Source of the DNA: Fen-1258 sp041658245
GTDB lineage: Bacteria > Bacteroidota > Ignavibacteria > Ignavibacteriales > Melioribacteraceae
DNA: 12,146 nucleotides
Direction: 5' to 3'
NCBI GenBank assembly: GCA_041658245.1
Contig: JBBAAM010000076.1
Span: 1 to 12,146 of the forward strand
Shown: in pieces, positions 7,136 through 12,146 of the stretch
Layout of the letters: every line of letters begins with the position of its first letter
Numbering within the stretch: position 1 is the first letter of the stretch
The notes under the pieces: generated by a model
Seen by the model: only the letters and a program-made list of their open reading frames with translations
Told to the model about the DNA's origin: nothing
Database searches by the model: none
Position numbers and translations under genes: made by a program

Positions 7136-8056
7136 TTATTTCTGATCAACGACCACATAACCGCCGGTCGTTTCAAGTTTTAACATTTCTCCACCGCCGT
7201 TAAATTCGGCATCCATTTCACTACGGGCTACACGCATGGTCTTTGCATTATTAAAATTATTTGTTATCTCGCCGCCGGTAGTTTCAAGATGGACTTTCGC
7301 TTTGAAGTTTGACGGCAATTTTACGTGAACATCACCGCCGGAAGTTGATGCTTCAATTCCTTTATTTATTCCGGTGTAATCAATTGTTATATCACCGCCG
7401 GAAGTTTCTGCGTTTATTTTTCCATCTGAAGTATAAAGTTCAATATCTCCACCGGATGTTTCTGCACTTAAGTCACCATTCGTTCCTTTGCAAACAATAT
7501 CTCCGCCTGATGTGGATAAAAACATCTCACCGTTATGTGCGGAAAGATTAATATCTCCACCCGATGTTTCTGCTTTTAATTTCCCGTTAGTATTATTCAG
7601 AGTGATGTCTCCGCCTGAAGTATCAAGCTTAAAAACGCCGTTAATATTTGCTGCATTAATATCTCCGCCCGAAGTTTCTATATGAGCATTCTGATTTTTA
7701 GGAACTTTAATTTCGATTCTTACACTTATGTTACTGCCAAACCAATTAAAGAAAGAACCTCTCTTTTTTGCAATTACCCTAACTGTATTATCATCCTGTT
7801 CAATCCTGAGCCCTAATTTTTCTTCTGCACGTCTGTTGCCGAATATTTTAACATAGGTTTCTTGTTTATCCCAGCTTTCAACTTTTACATCAGCCCCGCT
7901 TGCATTGATATAAACATTATCCCAATCTTTAGCAGAAAAAGATTTCTCCCGTAAAAGCTTTAACTCTTCGGCTGATGATAATGACGCGCCCAAAATCATT
8001 AATACAAATACCAACAAGAATCTTTTGAATAATAATTGTTCTATTGTTTGGTACAT
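7136..8056 (-). CDS. exported DUF4097-type beta-repeat protein
   Basis: A 306-residue predicted secreted or envelope protein of the DUF4097 (adhesin-like beta-repeat) kind. The N-terminal signal peptide is about residues 1-29 (LLVFVLMILGASLSSAEE). After a leader domain (30-125), TSGGD(I/V) occurs seven times with T at 128, 146, 164, 182, 200, 218 and 238, so the first six copies have an exact 18-residue spacing. Looser TTGG copies are at 259 and 296. NG or DG turns fall about ten residues after the first few copies. This fits a parallel beta-helix or beta-roll with one rung per repeat. Function is unknown; family members often sit in envelope-stress or adhesion contexts. The start has a perfect AGGAGG four bases upstream. 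It stands alone on the minus strand, divergent from the PAP2 gene, and no terminator hairpin is obvious after the stop. Confidence 0.8.
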   Translation of the reverse strand: MYQTIEQLLFKRFLLVFVLMILGASLSSAEELKLLREKSFSAKDWDNVYINASGADVKVESWDKQETYVKIFGNRRAEEKLGLRIEQDDNTVRVIAKKRGSFFNWFGSNISVRIEIKVPKNQNAHIETSGGDINAANINGVFKLDTSGGDITLNNTNGKLKAETSGGDINLSAHNGEMFLSTSGGDIVCKGTNGDLSAETSGGDIELYTSDGKINAETSGGDITIDYTGINKGIEASTSGGDVHVKLPSNFKAKVHLETTGGEITNNFNNAKTMRVARSEMDAEFNGGGEMLKLETTGGYVVVDQK

Positions 8057-8060
8057 AATA

Positions 8061-8066
8061 CCTCCT
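8061..8066 (-). promoter_or_regulatory. strong Shine-Dalgarno (AGGAGG) of the DUF4097 gene
   Basis: The complement of CCTCCT gives AGGAGG four bases upstream of the ATG at 8056, the best ribosome binding site in the window. It fixes the start of the DUF4097 gene and suggests high translation. Confidence 0.8.
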
Positions 8067-8160
8067 GGTTTTTAAGTTTAACTGATTATTTAGACTCGGA
8101 TTCGATCAGAATAGTTACATAACCCAAATAATTTTTTTATCTTTAATTCCATAAAATTAG
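8067..8160. promoter_or_regulatory. divergent intergenic region, presumed promoters
   Basis: This AT-rich gap between the divergently transcribed DUF4097 and PAP2 genes must hold the promoter of each unless transcription enters from further away. I see no convincing -35/-10 pair or Bacteroidetes-type TTTG/TAnnTTTG pair on either strand. The PAP2 start has no Shine-Dalgarno; its ATG follows an A-rich stretch. Confidence 0.35.
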
Positions 8161-8946
8161 ATGAATATCTTCATGAAGCATCGAATATTTATATTTCTTC
8201 TTATAACTTTTTTAGCAAATACAACATTCTCTCAGAATAAATTTGATTTAGCTCAGTTTGGTAATGAATCAGTTCTATTCTTAAAGCAGCCGTTAAATTG
8301 GGATGGAAATGATTGGCTTAAACTTGGTTTGGTAAGTGCCGGGACAATTTTAGCTATGCAGGCAGATCAACCATTACGCGATGCCGTTTTGAGAGATCAA
8401 AGTTTTAATGGAACAGTAGCGGAACAGATTGGAAGATTTTGGGGCAGAGGTTACGCTACAATATTCTTTGCCGGTGCATTCGGTTTGCATGGATTAATTA
8501 CCGATGATCAGGCAACAAGGAAAATCGGTTTTGAAATTGTGCAGGCAACAATTTATGCGGGTGCTATTACACAATTTCTGAAAATGACTTTGGGACGTGC
8601 ACGCCCTTACACAAACGAAGGTACTGCAAACTATCACCCATTTTCTCTTTGGAACGATGATTACCACTCACTCCCTTCCGGCGATGTAACATTTGCCTTT
8701 TCACTTTCAACTGTGTTATCTAAAAATTCCAAGTCGGATCTTCTAAAAATAATTTGCTATCTCCCTGCAGTTTTAACAATGGCATCCAGAATTAATAGAG
8801 ATATGCATTGGTCATCCGATGTATTTCTTGGAGCTGCTATCGGTTATTTTGTTGGTGATTGGGTTACCAATCTTCATGAAGGAAAAGAATCAGCTGTGGA
8901 AATCTCATCAATCTATCCATTCAGTATTAAGATCGCAATCTTTTAG
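8161..8946 (+). CDS. PAP2-family phosphatase with PSGD motif
   Basis: A 261-residue membrane-associated or exported PAP2 (type 2 phosphatidic acid phosphatase) family protein. The family hydrolyses phosphate from lipid phosphates such as phosphatidate or undecaprenyl diphosphate. A signal peptide or anchor spans about 6-24 (FIFLLITFLANTTFS). The three motifs are in order: KMTLGRARP (K141, R148, P149), PSGD (172-175) and SRINRDMHWSSD (S209, R210, H216, D220). The second motif is normally PSGH; here the histidine thought to protonate the leaving group is aspartate, read clearly as GGC GAT. Activity may be altered, or Asp may substitute. Hydrophobic helices follow (about 100-110, 195-207, 222-234). 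A diverged copy of the last 37 codons lies at 9844-9957. Another in-frame ATG at 8173 is an alternative start. Confidence 0.85.
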   Translation: MNIFMKHRIFIFLLITFLANTTFSQNKFDLAQFGNESVLFLKQPLNWDGNDWLKLGLVSAGTILAMQADQPLRDAVLRDQSFNGTVAEQIGRFWGRGYATIFFAGAFGLHGLITDDQATRKIGFEIVQATIYAGAITQFLKMTLGRARPYTNEGTANYHPFSLWNDDYHSLPSGDVTFAFSLSTVLSKNSKSDLLKIICYLPAVLTMASRINRDMHWSSDVFLGAAIGYFVGDWVTNLHEGKESAVEISSIYPFSIKIAIF

Positions 8947-8958
8947 CTTTCGATGATC

Positions 8959-8986
8959 GGTTGTCAGTTATCTGTTGTCAGTGATC
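8959..8986. repeat. 14-bp imperfect tandem repeat
   Basis: GGTTGTCAGTTATC (8959-8972) and TGTTGTCAGTGATC (8973-8986) match at 12 of 14 bases, directly after the PAP2 stop. GATCGGTT flanks both sides. This kind of GTTGTCAGT/GATCGGTT low-complexity sequence is common between genes in many bacteria; no function is evident. Confidence 0.55.
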
Positions 8987-9066
8987 GGTTCTTTAATTCT
9001 TACTCTTGTTTGTCCCACCGGATAAAACTTCTAATTGCCAAAAGCATTTGTACTAATTAAGTGGAA

Positions 9067-9077
9067 GTTATACTTGC
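9067..9077 (+). repeat. left copy of an 11-bp inverted repeat around the TA pair
   Basis: GTTATACTTGC here is the exact reverse complement of GCAAGTATAAC at 9796-9806. The two copies bracket the toxin-antitoxin genes, about 110 bases before the antitoxin and 11 bases after the toxin stop. A near-direct copy, TTATACTCTGC, is at 9838-9848. The match ends sharply at 11 bases on both sides. Confidence 0.5.
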
Positions 9078-9110
9078 TTTATATTACAAAAGCTGGTTCT
9101 GAAAATACAG

Positions 9111-9137
9111 TTGCTTTTTATTTGTAGGGACTATAAA
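9111..9137 (+). promoter_or_regulatory. possible promoter of the TA pair
   Basis: TTGCTT (9111-9116) and TATAAA (9132-9137) are separated by 15 bases, slightly short for a sigma-70-type promoter. They lie about 50 bases upstream of the antitoxin start. This is suggestive only. Confidence 0.3.
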
Positions 9138-9151
9138 TTAGACCTTGAAAG

Positions 9152-9159
9152 TAGGCCTA
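9152..9159. promoter_or_regulatory. palindrome TAGGCCTA, candidate operator
   Basis: A perfect 8-bp palindrome lies 30 bases upstream of the antitoxin ATG and just after the candidate -10 box. Ribbon-helix-helix antitoxins usually repress their own operon by binding short palindromes in this position, so it is a reasonable operator candidate. There is no direct evidence. Confidence 0.3.
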
Positions 9160-9189
9160 ATATAAGAACTATCACAAAGGTATTATTTT

Positions 9190-9423
9190 ATGCAACAAGC
9201 AAAATTTAGTATTGGAAAAGCTCAACTGGAATTTTTGAGTAATTTTAATCTTTATGGTTTCAAGGATAAAAGTTCGTTAGTTCGCAAAGCAATCGAACAT
9301 TATAAGAAAGAACTTGAAATCCAAAAATTAAAAAGGTCGGCAGAACTGTATGCTGAAATATATAATAATGATGCTGATCTTCAACAATTGACAAATTCAG
9401 CTCTTTCTGAGTGGCCAGAATGA
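9190..9423 (+). CDS. ribbon-helix-helix antitoxin
   Basis: A 77-residue protein with the layout of a small antitoxin. The N-terminus (about 1-45) starts with a short polar strand (AKFSIGKAQLEFL), followed by GFKDKSSLVRKAIEHYKKEL, typical of ribbon-helix-helix DNA-binding domains. The rest is charged and helical and ends SALSEWPE, the kind of tail that wraps into a MazF-type toxin. It should neutralise the toxin encoded next and repress the operon. AAAGG lies 9 bases before the ATG. The stop overlaps the toxin start by 4 bases (ATGA), so the two are translationally coupled. The pair sits in the accessory right half of the window. Confidence 0.8.
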   Translation: MQQAKFSIGKAQLEFLSNFNLYGFKDKSSLVRKAIEHYKKELEIQKLKRSAELYAEIYNNDADLQQLTNSALSEWPE

Positions 9424-9785
9424 AAAAACTTGAACGAGGTATGCTGATAGACGTAAATCTCGATCCAGCTTTGGGATCTGAAACTGGTAGAACTAGACCT
9501 TGCATTATCGTTACAAATGACATTTATAATGAAAGAATTCCAGTAATTCAAGTTGTTCCGGTAACTTCTTGGAACGATAAGAAATCATTGGTAAGAACCA
9601 ACGTCGAGATAGAACCCACCCCAACAAATGGACTTAACAAGAAATCCATTGCCGATTGTTTGCAAACGCGTCCAATAGATTATAGAGAAAGATTAAAAAA
9701 AGTTAGAGGAAAACTATCATCTGAAGTAATGAAAGAAATTGATGAAGCTCTAGCGGTTGTTTTTGATCTTTGTAAAAAAGAATAA
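9420..9785 (+). CDS. MazF/PemK-family toxin (predicted endoribonuclease)
   Basis: A 121-residue MazF/PemK-like protein, a family of ribosome-independent mRNA interferases that slow growth by cutting RNA. Visible family features are RGMLIDVNLDPALGSE near the N-terminus, the RPCIIV strand (R26, P27), PVTSW (47-51) with the conserved Thr/Ser position, and SIADCLQTRPID (76-87), followed by a C-terminal helix (KEIDEALAVVFDL). The ATG at 9420 is preferred because it makes the classic ATGA overlap with the antitoxin and matches the family start; an in-frame ATG at 9411 would lie inside the antitoxin gene. Length is normal for the family and the gene appears intact. It ends 11 bases before the right copy of the 11-bp inverted repeat. 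Confidence 0.88.
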   Translation: MKKLERGMLIDVNLDPALGSETGRTRPCIIVTNDIYNERIPVIQVVPVTSWNDKKSLVRTNVEIEPTPTNGLNKKSIADCLQTRPIDYRERLKKVRGKLSSEVMKEIDEALAVVFDLCKKE

Positions 9786-9795
9786 TGAAAAGTCG

Positions 9796-9848
9796 GCAAG
9801 TATAACAAGCAAAACAAAAGTTGATGAGCGGGCAGCTTTATACTCTGC
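9796..9848 (+). repeat. stem-loop at the TA/PAP2-remnant junction
   Basis: GCA (9796-9798), AGTATAA (9799-9805) and AGC (9808-9810) pair with GCT (9835-9837), TTATACT (9838-9844) and TGC (9846-9848). This gives 13 base pairs with small bulges (CA on the left, C on the right) and a 24-base loop. The left arm is the right copy of the 11-bp inverted repeat that flanks the TA pair. The right arm runs straight into the PAP2-like coding remnant. The bulged, single-strand-foldable form recalls integron attC or IS200-type ends, but canonical boxes are absent. Confidence 0.5.
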
Positions 9849-9957
9849 AATCGGTTATTTTGTTGGTGATTGGGTTGTTAATCTTCATGAGGGAAAAGAA
9901 TCGCCGGTGCAAATCTCGTCAATCTATCCCTTCAGTATTAAGATTTCACTTTTTTAG
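9844..9957 (+). pseudogene. 3' remnant of a second PAP2 phosphatase gene
   Basis: The last 38 codons including the stop match the end of the intact PAP2 gene (8833-8946). By hand I count 98 identical bases of 114, with an unbroken 27-base identity (9850-9876 against 8839-8865). The encoded end AIGYFVGDWVVNLHEGKES...ISSIYPFSIKISLF differs from the intact protein by conservative changes, and about six changes are silent third-position ones. The source was therefore a functional paralogue or related allele, not a fresh copy. Homology stops abruptly at about 9844, at the stem-loop. An open frame extends upstream to a TTG at 9757 inside the toxin gene but has no PAP2 similarity there. It has no plausible start of its own and lacks all three PAP2 motifs. 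Confidence 0.8.
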
Positions 9958-10210
9958 ATGCAAGTTAGGCATTATGTTAAATTGAACTTTGAATAATTGA
10001 ATTATTATTCTAAGTTGTAGATAAGTAATGGATATTATTTATGGGAGGGTTTAAAAATTTTCTTGCTGGTATCTCTTCACTATTTTTATCTCCCCAAAAA
10101 ATTAGAAAAGAAAATAGAAATAAAGCTTTTATATGAATCTAACACACATTTTGTATGAGTGATAAACAGCCTTATGGCAGTATAATGAATAATTATGTAG
10201 CGGGGTTTTT
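9958..10210 (+). other. 253-bp gap with GTTAGGCA and a possible 31-codon ORF
   Basis: GTTAGGCA occurs at 9964-9971, seven bases after the PAP2 remnant's stop, the same octamer as at 10890. A small open frame at 10041-10136 (31 residues, MGGFKNFLAGISSLFLSPQK then a basic tail) has no Shine-Dalgarno and no recognisable family; it could be a gene remnant. TATAAT at 10181-10186 is a good -10 match upstream of the lipoprotein gene, but no -35 is at the right distance. Confidence 0.4.
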
Positions 10211-10702
10211 ATGAAAAAATATTTTGTAGTTCCTCTGATTGGAATGTTGTTAATCATAAGTTGTAAAGATTCATCAGTTGAACCAGAATTGGTTTATAGT
10301 GGAATTACAGTAACAAATGAAAGTGGTCCTGAACCAATAGGCAATATTGATTTGGATGATTGGTTGCAACAATGGGATTATGTAGATGATATAGATCTAA
10401 TACCCACTTCATATACTGTTTATCCTGCCTATGCTAATCCTACGAAGAGGTTCTCAAAATTAAGATTTGCATTAGCAAAGTCGGATTCAGTAGTGATAGT
10501 TTTGGATGACAAAGATTTAAATAGAAAGACAACCGTTTTATCATAGAAATTAAATGCTGGCATCCACGAGATTACGATCGATTTATTGTATGGAAATCCA
10601 GAAATGAAAAGAGAAGAAGCGATAGCGAGAGTATTTTTTGAGATTCCAACTTTGAAATCATTCCCAAAAGTGCATGGAGATATAAAAATTCTAAAACAAT
10701 AA
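10211..10702 (+). pseudogene. lipoprotein gene interrupted by an in-frame TAG
   Basis: The frame begins with a lipoprotein signal (MKKYFVVPLIGMLLIISCK, candidate lipid-bearing C18) and runs 111 codons to TAG at 10544-10546. It continues in the same frame without another stop for 51 codons (KLNAGIHEITID...FFEIPTLKSFPKVHGDIKILKQ) to TAA at 10700-10702. The two parts form one FlgD/sorting-domain-like beta sandwich: NPTKRFSKLRFALAKSDSVV before the stop corresponds to NPFNPITTINYQIPKQSKVT of the T9SS protein downstream. AGIHEITID after it corresponds to FGSYSVKFDG. The likely original product was 163 residues, of unknown function. A recent nonsense mutation, a base error or suppression could explain the TAG. 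The ribosome binding site is weak (GGGG seven bases upstream). Confidence 0.72.
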
Positions 10703-10709
10703 AAAGTGC

Positions 10710-10775
10710 AACCAACAAGCTTCTTCGCCCGACCGCTTCTTCGAATCGGTCGTAGTGAGTCTTTCGGGTTTGGTT
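10710..10775. repeat. nested inverted repeat after the lipoprotein gene
   Basis: The paired arms are AACCAA (10710-10715) with TTGGTT (10770-10775), CCCGA (10728-10732) with TCGGG (10764-10768), and CGACCG (10730-10735) with CGGTCG (10747-10752). The last two overlap on the left, so they are alternative pairings. GCTTCTTCG occurs twice as a direct repeat (10719-10727, 10735-10743). A TTTTT run follows the right arm (10774-10778), so it could act as a weak terminator for the upstream gene. It may equally be a REP-like repeat. Confidence 0.4.
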
Positions 10776-10834
10776 TTTCAAAGTAAGTTGTTCATTAAAG
10801 TATGATAAGTAAACAAACTGATTTTAAAAATAAA

Positions 10835-10897
10835 GTTGCGTTGATAATTGCTGCATTGTTGTTATGGGCGGCGGGCTAAACGCAACACCGTTAGGCA
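10835..10897 (+). repeat. attC-like half site ending in GTTAGGCA
   Basis: GTTGCGTT (10835-10842) pairs perfectly with AACGCAAC (10879-10886). Further in, GCTGC (10850-10854) pairs with GCGGC (10868-10872) with one wobble, with interior segments of 7 and 6 bases. Three bases after the stem comes GTTAGGCA (10890-10897). The GGGCTAAACGC...GTTAGGC arrangement resembles the right half (L'-R') of an integron attC site, where cutting occurs between G and TT. The matching left box GCCTAAC is missing upstream (10820-10834 is A-rich), so it is at most a degraded site. Confidence 0.4.
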
Positions 10898-10919
10898 TTT
10901 TGAAATTAATGAGGCAATA

Positions 10920-12011
10920 ATGATTTTACATTTAAGAGTAAGATTGTTTTTTCTAATTTTATTTTTTACGAATATTTGTTATTCACAATGGACAAAGATA
11001 AATCCGCCTCCTTTTCCGCCGAATCCTGATTTAATGATTCTTGCAATTGAAGTTAATGGTAATAATATTTTTGTGATATCAAATCAAACTGGGATCTATT
11101 TATCATCGGACTATGGGGCAAATTGGAATTCAATTTCATTAAATGTGTATAATGTTAATAGTTTTCTTAAACCCGGCACTAAAAAGTTTAAATTACACTG
11201 GTCATCATTAGCAACTACGGATAATGGAAATTCCTGGATAAATCTTACAATTCCAAGAAATAACTCTATTGGTGTTCATGATATGAAGATAACAAGCATT
11301 TCTGATTTTGATGTTTGCGGGGATAAAATATTTCTGGCAAGTAATATTGGATTATTACAATACAAACAAGCAATCTTTGATTATAGCATAATAAACAACC
11401 AACCAGTTAGTTCAATAGCCGTAAATGATTCTTATTTATTTATAAGTGCTCCAGATGGAATCTATCGTTCGTTAGATTGCGGCAATACATTTCAAAAAGT
11501 CCTAAATCTTGATTACTACCTAAAACTAGCGACTTTCAATAATTTCGTAATTGGCTGTTATTATCCGAATGGTGCAATCTGGATTTCTTATGATAATGGA
11601 ATTACTTGGACGCAGAAATTCCTTAATGTTACTAATATTATAGATATTTCAGTTAATGACAAATATCTTTTTTTTGCAACCAAGGATAATATATGGCAAG
11701 CTCAAATTGATAATTTATTAACCGATGTAAAAGATGAATATCTACCGCAAGAATATTTATTATCCCAAAACTACCCCAATCCGTTTAATCCAATAACAAC
11801 TATCAATTATCAAATACCAAAACAAAGTAAAGTTACCCTCAAAGTTATTGATATGCTTGGAAGAGAAATAGAAACTCTTGTAAATGGTGAAAAACCTTTT
11901 GGAAGTTATTCAGTGAAATTTGATGGAAGTAAGTTGTCAAGTGGAATTTATTTCTATCAATTAATAACTAATGAGAAAGTAATCACGAAAAAATTTGTTC
12001 TTATGAAATAA
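10920..12011 (+). CDS. secreted Asp-box protein with T9SS sorting domain
   Basis: A 363-residue secreted protein. The start at 10920 is chosen because the signal peptide (about 1-22, LFFLILFFTNICYSQ) begins there and GAGG (10911-10914) precedes it; the open frame reaches back to a TTG at 10848, but that part runs through the stem-loop. The middle has four Asp-box-like motifs: SSDYGANW (62-69), TTDNGNSW (99-106), SLDCGNTF (184-191) and SYDNGITW (223-230). These suggest a small beta-propeller as in BNR/sialidase-like or YCF48-like proteins. Catalytic residues are not evident. The last 80 residues are a T9SS type A sorting domain: NYPNPFNP, then LKVIDMLGREIETLV, then SGIYFYQL and a basic tail ending KKFVLMK. 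It is expected to cross the outer membrane by T9SS and stay on or leave the cell surface. GTTAGGCA and TGCCTAAC flank the gene. Confidence 0.85.
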   Translation: MILHLRVRLFFLILFFTNICYSQWTKINPPPFPPNPDLMILAIEVNGNNIFVISNQTGIYLSSDYGANWNSISLNVYNVNSFLKPGTKKFKLHWSSLATTDNGNSWINLTIPRNNSIGVHDMKITSISDFDVCGDKIFLASNIGLLQYKQAIFDYSIINNQPVSSIAVNDSYLFISAPDGIYRSLDCGNTFQKVLNLDYYLKLATFNNFVIGCYYPNGAIWISYDNGITWTQKFLNVTNIIDISVNDKYLFFATKDNIWQAQIDNLLTDVKDEYLPQEYLLSQNYPNPFNPITTINYQIPKQSKVTLKVIDMLGREIETLVNGEKPFGSYSVKFDGSKLSSGIYFYQLITNEKVITKKFVLMK

Positions 12012-12015
12012 TAAA

Positions 12016-12023
12016 TGCCTAAC
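12016..12023 (+). repeat. TGCCTAAC, inverse of GTTAGGCA, after the T9SS gene
   Basis: This octamer lies four bases after the stop of the T9SS-sorted gene and is the exact reverse complement of GTTAGGCA at 10890-10897 just before it. In an integron cassette the left attC box (RYYYAAC) sits in this position. No matching right box is found in the 123 bases left in the window, which otherwise hold nothing I recognise. Confidence 0.35.
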
Positions 12024-12146
12024 ATCTTTAATAAGTAAAAAGTCAATATAGAAGAAGAGAATAAAATTAGATAAAAATATTCATGGCACACCAACAAGAG
12101 CGGTGAGCAGAATAAAAGTTCTTTGAATAACTGAGTATCGAATCAC

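Noticed and set aside
7018..7203. Plus-strand frame through the tandem repeat and the end of the DUF4097 gene
   Set aside because: It is produced by the low-complexity repeat and runs antisense into a well-supported gene.
7309..7685. Periodic 54-base units that could pass for a CRISPR array or plus-strand genes
   Set aside because: The period is the 18-codon repeat of the DUF4097 protein. The units diverge as coding sequence, and the spacing has no repeat/spacer contrast.
8947..9189. tRNA or small RNA gene as an integration target next to the PAP2 gene
   Set aside because: I looked for a cloverleaf and a T-loop GTTCRANNC here and on the other strand and found none.
9757..9957. 66-residue gene starting at TTG 9757
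   Set aside because: The start lies inside the toxin gene. Only the last 37 residues have a known relative (the PAP2 C-terminus), so it is better read as a gene remnant.
10572..10781. Minus-strand 69-residue frame
   Set aside because: It is antisense to the 3' part of the interrupted lipoprotein gene and includes the nested inverted repeat. No ribosome binding site or family was seen.
10848..10919. N-terminal extension of the T9SS-sorted protein from TTG 10848
   Set aside because: The extension runs through the stem-loop and GTTAGGCA and would bury the signal peptide. The ATG at 10920 has GAGG upstream.

Overview
The window looks like a chromosomal segment of an AT-rich Gram-negative bacterium of the Fibrobacteres-Chlorobi-Bacteroidetes group. 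The best fit is the Ignavibacteria/Chlorobi side: a C-terminal sorting domain of the NYPNPFNP...IDMLGREIETL...SGIYFYQL type, a type IX secretion system (T9SS) plug-like protein, a Bacteroidetes-style LptD, and A-rich or GGAGG-type ribosome binding sites. This placement is inference from protein style, not a database result.

Layout. (1) 11-6747, minus strand: a tight, probably co-transcribed run of six genes. In transcription order these are a 79-residue protein of unknown function, a DUF5103/T9SS plug-like protein, a Gfo/Idh/MocA oxidoreductase, a LEA-type lipoprotein, a ROK-family sugar kinase and LptD. Overlaps or gaps of a few bases (34 before lptD) join them. Several products act at or supply the outer membrane. 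(2) 6748-7135: no gene. It holds a 140-bp palindromic dispersed-type element and an 18-bp tandem repeat with a complementary run. (3) 7136-8056, minus: an exported DUF4097 protein with a strict 18-residue repeat. It is divergent from (4) 8161-8946, plus: a PAP2-type phosphatase with an unusual PSGD motif. (5) 8947-12146, plus: an accessory region. A ribbon-helix-helix/MazF-PemK toxin-antitoxin pair is flanked by an 11-bp inverted repeat. It is followed directly by a diverged copy of the last 37 codons of the PAP2 gene, a lipoprotein gene broken by an in-frame TAG, and a secreted Asp-box protein with a T9SS sorting domain.

The second half looks like a patchwork of inserted units. Short repeats (GTTATAC/GTATAAC and GTTAGGCA/TGCCTAAC) sit at the junctions, and one junction folds like part of an integron attC site. 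No integrase or transposase is in the window, so an integron-cassette-like origin is a hypothesis. The T9SS plug-like gene in the core operon and the T9SS-sorted protein at the other end are functionally linked: the cell appears to have the machine that would export the latter.
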